Shown: positions 45,491 through 54,197 of the stretch, piece after piece
Layout: the number at the start of each line of letters is the position of its first letter
Numbering within the stretch: the stretch's first letter is position 1
Translations under genes and position numbers: made by a program
Notes under the pieces: model-generated
Databases searched by the model: none
Seen by the model: only the letters and a program-made list of their open reading frames with translations
Told to the model about the DNA's origin: nothing
Assembly (NCBI GenBank): GCA_910579425.1
Contig: CAJTVL010000003.1
Location: forward strand, 43,699-107,698
From: an uncultured Lachnospiraceae bacterium
GTDB taxonomy: Bacteria; Bacillota; Clostridia; Lachnospirales; Lachnospiraceae
Direction: 5' to 3'
DNA length: 64,000 bases

Positions 45491-45967
45491 ATGACGAAGG
45501 AATTAAAGCAGGAGTATACGCTTAGAATCACCCAGGCAAATAAAACACAATTGGCAGTGATTCTTTACGAGATGACCATCACCTATCTGGAAGAAGCCTC
45601 CCGGGCTTATGACGAGGGGGATACCGCATCTTTTAAGGACAGTATCCGGAAGGCAAGGGGATGCATCAAGGAGTTAATCGCTTCTCTGCACTTTGAATAT
45701 GAACCGGCCAGAAATTTACTGCAGCTGTATGTGTTTGCCAATCAGGAGCTGACCAGGGCAAGAGTGCGGAACAGCAAAAAGGAGCTTGACCATGTAAAAG
45801 GGATGATGGAAAAGCTCCATGAAGCTTATGAAAAAATTGCGGCGGCGGACACTTCCGCCCCTGTGATGGCCAACACTCAGACCGTATATGCGGGCCTCAC
45901 CTATGGAAAGAACTCTCTGACGGAAAATCTAGCCAATCAGGGAAGTGAGAGAGGCTTCCGGATTTAA
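45491..45967 (+). CDS. fliS: Flagellin export chaperone FliS
   Basis: A 158-residue four-helix protein beginning with ITQANKTQLAVILYEM and containing the FliS-like ARGCIKELIASLHFEYEPARNLLQLYVFANQEL. It would hold the flagellin C-terminus until export. It is a somewhat divergent FliS with a longer C-terminal tail (about 120-158). The tail is encoded in DNA that also encodes the end of the convergent DUF2508 gene, a 39-nt overlap. Confidence 0.85.
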   Translation: MTKELKQEYTLRITQANKTQLAVILYEMTITYLEEASRAYDEGDTASFKDSIRKARGCIKELIASLHFEYEPARNLLQLYVFANQELTRARVRNSKKELDHVKGMMEKLHEAYEKIAAADTSAPVMANTQTVYAGLTYGKNSLTENLANQGSERGFRI

Positions 45968-46231
45968 GGAAGCAGAATGCGTATTTTCTTCAGGCAGCGG
46001 GATTAAAGCCGCTGCCTGTTCCATTAAAAACTTGTAGCGTTTTAAAACAGAATTTACTTCGTAGATATAACAATCAATCAAATCCGGCTCAACCACATTG
46101 TCGAAACCGGCGTAGGCAACTTCCAGAGCCCGTTTCGTCTTTTCCAGATCGGAGAGCAGAGCATTGCGTTCGATTTCTTTTTCTGACAGGGCTCGGTTTT
46201 CGCGGGAGCTTTGACTAAAATACATTTTCAT
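45929..46231 (-). CDS. DUF2508/YaaL-like protein
   Basis: A 100-residue protein with the family core DLIDCYIYEVNSVLKRYKFLMEQA. Bacillus yaaL sits between recR and bofA, and here bofA is also the neighbour, though divergent. The function is unknown. ATG 46231 is chosen since GAGG lies 6 nt upstream; the earlier ATG at 46243 has no site. Its 3' end overlaps fliS. Confidence 0.78.
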   Translation of the reverse strand: MKMYFSQSSRENRALSEKEIERNALLSDLEKTKRALEVAYAGFDNVVEPDLIDCYIYEVNSVLKRYKFLMEQAAALIPLPEENTHSASLNPEASLTSLIG

Positions 46232-46416
46232 AGCGTTCCTCATTTCCAGCGGGTCGTCTTATTACATCATATTCCGTTATTATCCAATAATTACCTTTTG
46301 TTATTGAGTATAAACAAAAAATTTCCATTTATTCCGGTATATGGCAAAATAGTTGGACATATATTAAAGAAACGGAAGGAAAAATTTAAGCGGCGCGGGA
46401 AGGGGAGAGGTATTGT

Positions 46417-46689
46417 ATGGAAAATAATATGGGAGTGTATTTTATCATAGGAGCGCTGGTTTTGGTTTTGCTCATCGGTGCAATGAAAAACCGGGGAGAG
46501 TGGATTGTGAATTTTGTGCTTCGCGGGGTGCTTGGCATGATGTCGATCTATTTTGTCAATCTCATGTTTGCAAATTCCATGCCCGGTATGAAGCTGGGCT
46601 ATAACCCAATCACCTTTTTGACATCCGGAATCCTTGGATTTCCGGGCGTTGCAATGCTTTATGGGATCAATTTTTATATGTTATTGTGA
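46417..46689 (+). CDS. bofA: BofA-like pro-sigma-K processing inhibitor
   Basis: A 90-residue membrane protein with three hydrophobic segments and the BofA pattern NFVLRGVLGMMSIYFVN and a C-terminal PITFLTSGILGFPGVAMLYGI. BofA holds the SpoIVFB protease inactive in the mother cell during sporulation, so its presence points to a spore-forming lineage. AAGGGGAGAGG precedes the ATG. Confidence 0.85.
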   Translation: MENNMGVYFIIGALVLVLLIGAMKNRGEWIVNFVLRGVLGMMSIYFVNLMFANSMPGMKLGYNPITFLTSGILGFPGVAMLYGINFYMLL

Positions 46690-46725
46690 AATAGTACCAA
46701 ACTTGAAAAACTTGCCATTTTCTAC

Positions 46726-46754
46726 TGGACAATCCTTTTCTTTTTCTATATAAT
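46726..46754 (+). promoter_or_regulatory. Promoter of the Tad pilus operon
   Basis: TGGACA (46726-46731), 17 bp, TATAAT (46749-46754). The leader to the tadZ-like start is about 160 nt and contains a perfect palindrome CAGAACGTTCTG (46767-46778) and short repeats such as GGAAGG-AAT-CCTTCC. No recognisable riboswitch was found in it. Confidence 0.65.
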
Positions 46755-46923
46755 TCATTCTACAAACAGAACGTTCTGATGTATCAGTTTAGCAGGAACC
46801 TCTGCAGAGCAGAAGGGACTTGCTTCTACATTCACTTTAAGTTCATTTGGAAGGAATCCTTCCGAAAACCAACTTGAATCAATCAGCACCTGAAATTTGT
46901 TTTTAGTCGGAAAGGGGGTTATT

Positions 46924-47943
46924 TTGGACAAAAGAATCCTTGCGATTTTTGATGGCGAGGAGAGTTATGCCTATCGGCTTATGGAGTTTATCAGTGAGAA
47001 GAGGAATCTGCCCTTTCGGGTTTATGTCTTTACTGATAAAAAGAAGTTTTACTCCTGTGCCAAAACAGAGGACATAGAGTGTCTTCTCGTCTCAGAAAGT
47101 GTTTACGGACAGGAAGTGGAAGTCCTAAAAATACCACACATCATTATTCTCAGTGAGAACGGAGAAAATCTGAACAAAGCTCTGCATCACATCAATAAGT
47201 ATCAGTCCTGTGAAAATATTCTCCACGAGGTTATGGAATATTATACGGAAAAATCGGAAGCCGTGCCTACAGCCCTGCGCACAGGTATTCGGAAAATGCA
47301 GATTATCGGAATTTATACCCCGATAGGGAGGTGTCTGCAGACCACATTTTCACTGACGCTGGGCCAGATGCTGGCCAGACGTTTTAAAACCCTGTATCTG
47401 AATTTTGAGGTTTACTCCGGGTTTTCGCGTCTGCTCAGCAGGACCTTTGACAGCGATATTTCAGATCTCATGTACTATTTTGCCTGTGCCCGCGAAAAGC
47501 TGGCCTGCCGGATGGAGAGTATGGTGGAGACGGTGAACGGGCTGGATTTTATCCCGCCCGCTGAAATTTATCAGAACCTGGCGGGGATCAGGGGAAGCCA
47601 GTGGATGGATTTATTTCAGGAAATTGAAAAGAGCAGCGAATACGAATATCTGATCCTGGATCTGACAGACAGCATTATGGATCTGTGGGAGGTTTTGAAG
47701 GGGTGCGATCACATCTATACCATTTCCAGGGACGATGGGATGGCAATGGCAAAGATAGAGCAGTATGAAAAGGTATTAGAGCAAATGGAGTATGGGGAAA
47801 TTACTGCCAGGACAACGAGATGGAAGCTTCCTGTTTTTAAACAGCTTCCCCGTCAGATGGAAGAACTGACCTACGGCGAACTGGCAAAATACATTAAGAC
47901 TAAGGTTTTTCCGGATTTGCTCAGGGAGGAGCCGGATGAATAA
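46924..47943 (+). CDS. TadZ/CpaE-like pilus localisation protein, Walker lysine missing
   Basis: A 339-residue protein: receiver-like N-terminal domain (about 1-110) and a MinD/ParA-type domain. Tad loci usually open with such a protein, which places the secretion machine at the cell surface. The deviant P-loop reads GIYTPIGRCLQTT (129-141), so the lysine position is Gln 139 and ATP hydrolysis is doubtful. The start is TTG 46924 after AAAGGGGG. It overlaps cpaF by 8 nt. Confidence 0.82.
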   Translation: MDKRILAIFDGEESYAYRLMEFISEKRNLPFRVYVFTDKKKFYSCAKTEDIECLLVSESVYGQEVEVLKIPHIIILSENGENLNKALHHINKYQSCENILHEVMEYYTEKSEAVPTALRTGIRKMQIIGIYTPIGRCLQTTFSLTLGQMLARRFKTLYLNFEVYSGFSRLLSRTFDSDISDLMYYFACAREKLACRMESMVETVNGLDFIPPAEIYQNLAGIRGSQWMDLFQEIEKSSEYEYLILDLTDSIMDLWEVLKGCDHIYTISRDDGMAMAKIEQYEKVLEQMEYGEITARTTRWKLPVFKQLPRQMEELTYGELAKYIKTKVFPDLLREEPDE

Positions 47944-49129
47944 CAATAACGGGAAAAGCCTGCAGGAAATCATTATCGGGAGGCTGGATCTGTCCAGGGA
48001 AATGACAGAGGAGGAAATTAGGGAGCTGATCGACGAGCAGATCAGACAGGAGAGCAAGAAGCGCAATCTGGAGGTGATGGCCAGAGAGCAGCTTCGGCGG
48101 GAAATTTTTCATTCGATCAGACAGCTTGGAATTTTACAGGAATTAATTGAAAATCCCGAAATTACGGAAATTATGGTAAACGGAACCGAGGGTATTTTTA
48201 TTGAGAAGGGCGGAAGATTAAAAAGGCTGGAAATTTGCTTTGATTCCAAGGAAAAGCTCAGGCAGGTTATCTGGCAGATCACCGCAGGCTGCAACAGAGT
48301 GGTAAACGAGGCGTCGCCCATTGTGGACGCCAGGCTGCCTGACGGGGCCAGGGTAAATGTGGTACTGGATCCGGTTGCGATCAATGGGCCGATCCTCACA
48401 ATCAGGAGATTTCCCCCTAAGCCCATTACCATGGAACAGCTTCTGGCCATGGGTGCCCTTACGGGGGAGTGCAGAGACCAGCTAAAGGAGCTGGTAAAGG
48501 CAGGGTGCAATATTCTGGTGAGCGGGGGCACTGGTTCCGGAAAAACCACATTTCTGAATGTCCTTTCCGGGTTTATTCCACAGACGGAGCGGGTAATCAC
48601 GATCGAGGACAGCGCAGAACTGCAGATCAGGAATATTCCCAATCTCGTCAGCCTGGAAACCAGAAACGCCAATGTGGAAGGGTGTAAGGAAATTACCATC
48701 AGGGATCTGATAAAGGCATCCCTGCGGATGAGGCCGGATCGGATCATCGTGGGAGAGGTGAGGGGAAAGGAAGCGGTGGATATGCTGCAAAGCGTCAATG
48801 TGGGACACAGCGCCATGACAACGGTACATGCAAACAGTGTCCGGGATGTGGTCAGCCGTCTGGAAACCATGGTGCTTATGGGGATGGATATGCCTCTTTC
48901 GGCAATACGTAAGCAGGTTGCCTCCGGTTTCGGCTTAATGATTCATCTGGGAAGGCTTAAGGACGGAAGCAGGAGAATCCTGGAAATTGCACAGCCGATT
49001 GGATTTGCGGAGGGGGAGGTCCTTATGCGTACGATTTATCGGTTTGAGAGTGTGGGAGTCTCGGAGGATGGAAAGATACAGGGCGAACTGAGAAAGGCAG
49101 GAGAGCTTGCGCATGAAAAAAGAAAATGA
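47936..49129 (+). CDS. cpaF: CpaF/TadA secretion ATPase
   Basis: A 397-residue hexameric ATPase that drives Flp pilus assembly. Walker A GGTGSGKT is at 197-204, the Asp box ITIEDSAELQ follows, Walker B is RIIVGEVRG, and the His box is MTTVHANSVRDVVSRLE. The N-terminal region has the CpaF motif GVLQELIENPEITEIMVNG-like segment (LGILQELIENPEITEIMVN). It acts at the inner face of the membrane with TadB and TadC. Confidence 0.95.
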   Translation: MNNNNGKSLQEIIIGRLDLSREMTEEEIRELIDEQIRQESKKRNLEVMAREQLRREIFHSIRQLGILQELIENPEITEIMVNGTEGIFIEKGGRLKRLEICFDSKEKLRQVIWQITAGCNRVVNEASPIVDARLPDGARVNVVLDPVAINGPILTIRRFPPKPITMEQLLAMGALTGECRDQLKELVKAGCNILVSGGTGSGKTTFLNVLSGFIPQTERVITIEDSAELQIRNIPNLVSLETRNANVEGCKEITIRDLIKASLRMRPDRIIVGEVRGKEAVDMLQSVNVGHSAMTTVHANSVRDVVSRLETMVLMGMDMPLSAIRKQVASGFGLMIHLGRLKDGSRRILEIAQPIGFAEGEVLMRTIYRFESVGVSEDGKIQGELRKAGELAHEKRK

Positions 49130-49856
49130 GCTTCTGCCGGTGACCCGGGCGGAAAGAAGGCTTTTAATCGTAAAAAGCATAGGAATCGTTATTCTGTTGG
49201 ATTATTTTTTCTATCAATCCCTTTGGGCGCTGGTGCCTTTATCTGCCGTGGGGTATCTGTATTACCGTATGGAGGAAGGGGCGCTGTGGCAAAAAAAGAA
49301 AGAACAGGCAAGAGAACAGTTTAAGGAATTGCTGCTGCTGGTGTCTGCCGGACAAAAAGCCGGATTTTCGGCAGAAAACGCCTTTCTGTCCGGTTATGGG
49401 GATATGAAAGCGCTCTATGGCAGGGACAGCAGCGTATGCAGGATTATCCAGATGCTGAAGTCGGGCAGAGAAAATAATATCCCCTTTCCGAAGCTGTGGA
49501 AGCAGATTGGGAATAAGCTGGAGATTCCGGAAGTCCGGGAGTTCGCCCAGGTTTATGAGATTTCTCATGAAAGCAGCGGAAATATTGCCTCGCTGATGGA
49601 AAAGACGGCGGCTATTATTATTCATAAGATTGAGACGGAGAAAGAAATTGCCGTTTTGCTCAGCGCCAGAAGACTGGAACAGAGGATAATGAATCTCATG
49701 CCGTTTCTGATTATGCTCTATATCGGACTGACCTCGCCCGGGTATTTTAAGGGGCTGTACCATTCTTTTTTGGGGGTGTTGATTATGAGTGCCTGCCTTT
49801 TGGTTTATCTGGGGGCTTACGCATTATCGGAAAAAATAGTTTCTATAGGCATTTAA
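49113..49856 (+). CDS. TadB-like inner-membrane platform protein
   Basis: A 247-residue type II secretion F-like protein: an N-terminal hydrophobic pair (about 15-50), a cytoplasmic helical domain (REQFKELLLLVSAGQKAGFSAENAF) and two C-terminal helices. ATG 49113 follows GGAGAG at 7 nt and overlaps cpaF by 17 nt. It would form the membrane platform with TadC. Confidence 0.85.
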   Translation: MKKENELLPVTRAERRLLIVKSIGIVILLDYFFYQSLWALVPLSAVGYLYYRMEEGALWQKKKEQAREQFKELLLLVSAGQKAGFSAENAFLSGYGDMKALYGRDSSVCRIIQMLKSGRENNIPFPKLWKQIGNKLEIPEVREFAQVYEISHESSGNIASLMEKTAAIIIHKIETEKEIAVLLSARRLEQRIMNLMPFLIMLYIGLTSPGYFKGLYHSFLGVLIMSACLLVYLGAYALSEKIVSIGI

Positions 49857-49885
49857 AAATTTTTAGACAGGCAGGAGGTATCAGA

Positions 49886-51256
49886 ATGAGAAGTCCGATC
49901 CTTTCTTTTGCAGAAATAATTTATAGAAGAACGAAACCGTCGGCGGGCAGGAAAAAGAATCCTCAGATATGCAGAGCCTTGTCACAGCTTTATTCCTCGG
50001 AAAATATGGAAAAGGCCTATGAGCACTTTCAGACAAAAAGGCTGGCATCCCTGCTCAGTGTCGTAATGATTGGGGTGATGTCTGCAGTACTCCTTCCCCT
50101 GTGCAGCCGGGGAGAAGAGAGGCTGGCGGACGGGGGGCGTCTGATCAGAAATGAATGGGGCGCAGGGGATTACAGGGTGAAGCTGCAGGTGCAGACAAAA
50201 GCCTGGAGCAGGGAAATTCCTTATCTGGTACAGGAAAGGGAATTGTCAGAGGAGGAAAGAGATGAACTGTTTGAGGAACTTTCCGTAATTCTGCCCGACC
50301 TGATCAAAGGAAATAATTTGGATTTATCCGCAGTAACCGGCGATTTGAATCTGACGTCGTCGGTGGAAGGATATCCCTTTCGTCTGGCCTGGAGCAGTGA
50401 AAACGGTGAGATAGTCGATCGAAGCGGAAGGGTAAACAGAACCGGAATCGGCGGGGAAGGGGAGAGGGTCAGGCTGTCCGTAAAAATTTCTTACGGGGAG
50501 AGCAGCGTTAATTACAGTTACGACGTATTCCTTCTGCCGGAGGAACTGAGCGAAGAAGAAAGATTTTTCAGAGGGCTGGAGAAAGAACTGCGGGACAGGG
50601 AGCAGGAGCAGAGAAGTGAAAAGGAGCTGACGCTTCCGGAGCGCCTGCAGGGGGAAGCTTTGAGCTGGGAAGAGACGGACGGGGCAGTGGGGCAGACAAG
50701 ATGGCTTTTGCTTTTGCTGACACTGCTCTGCGGAGTTTTGGTCTGCAAAGGAGCCGAAAATGACCTGAAACAAAAATGTAAAAGGAGAAGCAGGGAGCTG
50801 CTTGCGGATTATCCGGAGTTTGTCAGTAAATTAAGGCTTTATTTATCGGCCGGGCTCACGGTCAAAAATGCATTATTCCGCATGTCGTCGGATTATTTCG
50901 GGCAGCAGGCAAAGGGCAAAGAACACTATCTGTATAAAGAAATAAAGCTTGCCTGTCATCAGCTTCAAAACGGAATGTCAGAAGAGCAGGTTTATCAGGA
51001 TTTTGGCAGGCGATGCGGACAGATGCGCTACAGGAGGCTGAGCTTTTTGCTTTCGGTTCATTTGAAACAGGGAAATCAGCAGCTTCTTATGCTTTTGTCC
51101 CAGGAGGCGGACAGCGCCCAGGAGGACAGGATGAGCATGGCAAGAAAAGCCGGGGAGGAGGCAGGAACCAAGTTGCTTCTTCCTATGATGCTCATGATGG
51201 TGGTGGCTATGATTTTGGTGCTTTTGCCGGCCTACATAAATTTTGGCAGTATATAA
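49886..51256 (+). CDS. TadC-like platform protein with extracytoplasmic Ig-like insert
   Basis: A 456-residue protein, much longer than the usual roughly 300 of TadC. The C-terminal third (about 290-456) is a standard T2SSF domain (FVSKLRLYLSAGLTVKNALFRM, ending in a hydrophobic helix). Between a first membrane helix (54-73) and a second (273-289) is a region of about 200 residues predicted outside. Residues about 145-215 (FRLAWSSENGEIVDRSGRV, then VRLSVKISYG) look like an atrophied bacterial Ig domain. The insert may contact pilus or wall; this is inference. Confidence 0.8.
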   Translation: MRSPILSFAEIIYRRTKPSAGRKKNPQICRALSQLYSSENMEKAYEHFQTKRLASLLSVVMIGVMSAVLLPLCSRGEERLADGGRLIRNEWGAGDYRVKLQVQTKAWSREIPYLVQERELSEEERDELFEELSVILPDLIKGNNLDLSAVTGDLNLTSSVEGYPFRLAWSSENGEIVDRSGRVNRTGIGGEGERVRLSVKISYGESSVNYSYDVFLLPEELSEEERFFRGLEKELRDREQEQRSEKELTLPERLQGEALSWEETDGAVGQTRWLLLLLTLLCGVLVCKGAENDLKQKCKRRSRELLADYPEFVSKLRLYLSAGLTVKNALFRMSSDYFGQQAKGKEHYLYKEIKLACHQLQNGMSEEQVYQDFGRRCGQMRYRRLSFLLSVHLKQGNQQLLMLLSQEADSAQEDRMSMARKAGEEAGTKLLLPMMLMMVVAMILVLLPAYINFGSI

Positions 51257-51300
51257 AAAAGGAATAAATTAGGTATGAAGTATACCGGAATGGAGGAAAA

Positions 51301-51480
51301 ATGAGAAAAAATAAGAACGGAAAATTGAGAACAAATAATTGCGGAATGGGAACGGTGGAGATGATTTTGATTATCGTAGTGCTGATCGGGCTGGTGCTGA
51401 TCTTTAAAACCCAGATTCAGGAGCTTGCGGGAACAATTTTTGAAAAGATCTCGGCGGACAGTTCCGCAATCCTTGCCTGA
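51301..51480 (+). CDS. Flp-type IVb prepilin
   Basis: A 59-residue ORF. The N-terminal 15 residues are basic and end in Cys-Gly; after it the mature part starts MGTVEMILIIVVLIGLVLIF, with Glu at +5, the hallmark of a type IV prepilin cleaved after Gly 15. The mature pilin would be 44 residues. The stop TGA overlaps the next ATG (TGATG). Its size and position between TadC and the DUF5702-like gene fit Flp1. RBS GGAGG is 8 nt upstream. Confidence 0.88.
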   Translation: MRKNKNGKLRTNNCGMGTVEMILIIVVLIGLVLIFKTQIQELAGTIFEKISADSSAILA

Positions 51481-52868
51481 TGAAAGGATATTTGACCGTA
51501 TTTCTGGCATTATCACTTTCTTTTATGACAGGATTTGTGCTGCTGTTAACGGGAAATGCAGTCAGGAATGCGGGAAAGGTCAGGCTGGAATGTGCGGCAG
51601 ATACAGGGATGAACGCAGTGTTGTCAGAGTTTCACAGAGAGCTTTTCGAGAGATATGGGCTGATTTACGTGGATGCCTCCTATCTGGAAAGGAAGCCGGA
51701 AATCAGTAATGTGGAAAACAGACTGAGGTACTATGTGGAGGAAAACACATCGGAACTGCTTGGGGGAAGAAATTCCCCCTGGGGGAATCTGAAAATTGCA
51801 GGGACGCATGTTTTGTCTTTTGAGACGGCAGCAGCAGATAAGGGAGCTTCCATGCGGAATCAGGCTGTCTGCTATGCGCAGGACTGCGGCCTTGGGGGAA
51901 GCGAGAGAGAAATCCTGGAACAGATGGATGAGATACACGCCCTGGAAAGGGCGGACCCTATGGAGCATTGGATAGGGATTATGGAGCAGCTTGCAGGAAT
52001 GGAGCTGCCTATGATTCAAAATGAAAAAGGGGATTGGGAGGAGGTTCCGCTTTCCAATCCCGCAGACTGGGTGTTTGGGCTTGCAGGAAGCGATATTCTT
52101 TATCTGGCAAGAGTAGATGCCGGGTATATCAGCCCGGCAAAGGTCAATCTGCAAAAGTATATCTCCCACAGGCAGAAGGAAAATACGGCCGGTATCGGGA
52201 GAGAGTACAGAGGAGAGGATGATCTGTTTCTCTCTTATCTGTATGACACAATGGGGTGCTTTGGGAATGGAAAGGAAGGCGCGCTTCTATCCTGCCAGTT
52301 GGAATATCTAGCCCACGGAAAGGACTCTGACTTTGAAAATATGAAAAGCACGGCAGCGAAGCTTTTAAAATGGCGCTTTGCGGATAATGCTTCCCGCGCT
52401 TTGGCCGACGGCGATCTGCGATCCCAGGCGCTGGCGGCGGCGGAACAATTGCTGGCCGTGATCTTAAAGGCGGAGTTTAAACAGCCTGTAGCGGAAAGTA
52501 TTTTGTATGCCTGCGCTTTTCTTGAGAGCGTTGGCGATGTCAGAGCCCTTTACCGGGGAGGAGCCGTTCCTCTTAGAAAGTCCGGACACCATATGTCGGT
52601 ATCCCATGTGCTGGATGGCAGCCTTTATCAGAGTGAGGGCGGCAGCGGCCTGACTTATCGGCAATATCTTGCAGGGATGATTATGCTGCTTGGGGAAGAA
52701 ACTTTAAATTTCCGTGCAATGGATATTATGGAAATGGATATTCGATTTGGCGACGGCAATGAAAATTTTTGTATGGATTGGTGTATAGAAAGGCTGGAAG
52801 CGCAGATTGTAGGGAGAGGAAGCGCAGCCGACAGATATGTTCTGAGGCGAAAGTATGGCTATTTCTAA
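51480..52868 (+). CDS. DUF5702-like Tad-associated exported protein
   Basis: A 462-residue protein starting MKGYLTVFLALSLSFMTGFVLLLTG, a pseudopilin-like hydrophobic N-terminus followed by a long extracytoplasmic domain. Such proteins are regular members of clostridial Tad clusters and I think of DUF5702; TadG is a possible functional counterpart. No enzyme motif is seen. Coupled to the pilin gene by TGATG. Confidence 0.75.
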   Translation: MKGYLTVFLALSLSFMTGFVLLLTGNAVRNAGKVRLECAADTGMNAVLSEFHRELFERYGLIYVDASYLERKPEISNVENRLRYYVEENTSELLGGRNSPWGNLKIAGTHVLSFETAAADKGASMRNQAVCYAQDCGLGGSEREILEQMDEIHALERADPMEHWIGIMEQLAGMELPMIQNEKGDWEEVPLSNPADWVFGLAGSDILYLARVDAGYISPAKVNLQKYISHRQKENTAGIGREYRGEDDLFLSYLYDTMGCFGNGKEGALLSCQLEYLAHGKDSDFENMKSTAAKLLKWRFADNASRALADGDLRSQALAAAEQLLAVILKAEFKQPVAESILYACAFLESVGDVRALYRGGAVPLRKSGHHMSVSHVLDGSLYQSEGGSGLTYRQYLAGMIMLLGEETLNFRAMDIMEMDIRFGDGNENFCMDWCIERLEAQIVGRGSAADRYVLRRKYGYF

Positions 52869-52934
52869 ATTTTACAGGATAAAGGACTGCGGAAAAAAGG
52901 AAAAGCACTCTCTTTTCCAGGAGGATAAAAAAAT

Positions 52935-53765
52935 ATGGTAAAAATCCCTTCTCTCAAAGAAGCAAAAAACAATATAAATACGTTTTGTAAGAGAGTGCTT
53001 TTTCTTTCTTCTAAAAAGCCGGTGGCGGGCATGGCGCTGGAGGGTTCTTTGGCGCTTCCGATCTTCCTGTTTTTCATGATGACAGTACTGCTTGGCCTGG
53101 AAGCGGTTCGGTTTCAATCCAATGTGCAGGAAGCGCTGCACCAGGCCGGAAACAGGCGTGCCTGCTCGGAGTATCAGGTCCGGTATCTGGATGGAGAAAG
53201 AGCCGATGCCTTTGGACAGATAAAGGAATATCTGGGCAGTCAGCTTTATCCCTATCTCTGCGTGGCGGGAGGGGAGAGCGGAATTGCTTTTAAGGATGCC
53301 TCCGCAGAGGGGGAGGGCCGCATTGAACTCTGGGCGGAATATGGAATCAAACCTTTTATCGGGTGGCTTCCCATTGGGCAGGTCAGGATAAGGGACCGGT
53401 TCGTTGGTCATGCATGGACCGGCTATACCAAGGCAGGGAATCGGCAGGAAGAAGAGAAGGAGGACACTTATGTTTATGTGACCCGAACGGGAAGGAAATA
53501 TCACTTATCTTATAACTGCACTTATCTTGGAGTAAAGGTGCAGACAGTGAGTTACGACTCGGTTTCCTCCCTGCGCAATGGCTCCGGGGGAAGGTATCAT
53601 GCCTGTCAGCGCTGCAGGCCGGGAAAGGGGGGGACGGTTTATATCACGGGAGACGGGAGCAGCTACCATGGAAAAGCGGACTGTTCCGCGCTGAAAAGAA
53701 CCGTTTATATGATTCCGTTAAGTGAAGCAGACGGATACGGAGCGTGCAGCAAATGCGCAGGATAG
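52935..53765 (+). CDS. TadE-like minor pilin with two Cys/His modules
   Basis: A 276-residue protein. Residues about 31-60 form a TadE-like hydrophobic N-terminus (ALEGSLALPIFLFFMMTVLL). The C-terminus has two tandem modules with pattern H-x4-C...C-x2-C: H190, C195, C224, C227 and H245, C250, C271, C274. Each is preceded by YVTRTG or YITGDG. These look like zinc-ribbon-like or redox modules exposed outside the cell. RBS CAGGAGG lies 11 nt before the ATG. Function within the pilus is unknown. Confidence 0.78.
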   Translation: MVKIPSLKEAKNNINTFCKRVLFLSSKKPVAGMALEGSLALPIFLFFMMTVLLGLEAVRFQSNVQEALHQAGNRRACSEYQVRYLDGERADAFGQIKEYLGSQLYPYLCVAGGESGIAFKDASAEGEGRIELWAEYGIKPFIGWLPIGQVRIRDRFVGHAWTGYTKAGNRQEEEKEDTYVYVTRTGRKYHLSYNCTYLGVKVQTVSYDSVSSLRNGSGGRYHACQRCRPGKGGTVYITGDGSSYHGKADCSALKRTVYMIPLSEADGYGACSKCAG

Positions 53766-53786
53766 GGAAAGGATGATAGATTAAAA

Positions 53787-54197
53787 ATGGCGGCTTATTG
53801 TGTCAGTCTTTTGTTTCTTGCCTTGCTGGCGGCAGAAGACATAAAAGAAAAGAGGGTATCCGTATGGAAAATATTATTTTTTGCCGCTGCTGCCGTCGTA
53901 TATCTCCTGTTATCAAAACAGTTTGACTGGAGGGGAATTTCAGGAGCGGTGTTGCCGGGAGTACTGCTGCTCCTTCTGGCATTTCTTACCCGGGAAGGAA
54001 TTGGATACGGAGACGGTGCGGCGGTAGCGGTATTGGGGCTATGGACAAACGGATGGTTTGCTATGATGGCAGCGGCGGCAGGAATCATGCTTGCCGGAGG
54101 TTATGGGGTTTTTTGCCTTTTGAAAAAAAGAAAAGAATTGATTCCCTTTTTGCCGTTTTTGCTCTTGGGAATGGAGGTGGTGTTGTTTTATGCATAA
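53787..54197 (+). CDS. Prepilin peptidase (A24, TadV/CpaA)
   Basis: A 136-residue membrane protease with the two catalytic aspartates of the family: AAEDIKEKR near the N-terminus and GYGDG in the middle (GIGYGDGAAV). It lacks the methylase domain, as TadV enzymes do. It should cut the Flp prepilin at 51301 and the TadE-like proteins. Its stop overlaps the next gene by 8 nt. Confidence 0.92.
   Translation: MAAYCVSLLFLALLAAEDIKEKRVSVWKILFFAAAAVVYLLLSKQFDWRGISGAVLPGVLLLLLAFLTREGIGYGDGAAVAVLGLWTNGWFAMMAAAAGIMLAGGYGVFCLLKKRKELIPFLPFLLLGMEVVLFYA

Noticed and set aside
44757..45491. 244-codon minus-strand ORF opposite flagellin
   Set aside because: Flagellin is clear on the plus strand; this frame is open by composition only.
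46767..46778. CAGAACGTTCTG as a LexA box
   Set aside because: The GAAC and GTTC halves abut with no spacer; the Firmicutes box needs a 4-nt spacer.
46755..46923. Riboswitch (c-di-GMP type) in the Tad leader
   Set aside because: The leader has short palindromes but none of the conserved GEMM segments, so no riboswitch call is justified.
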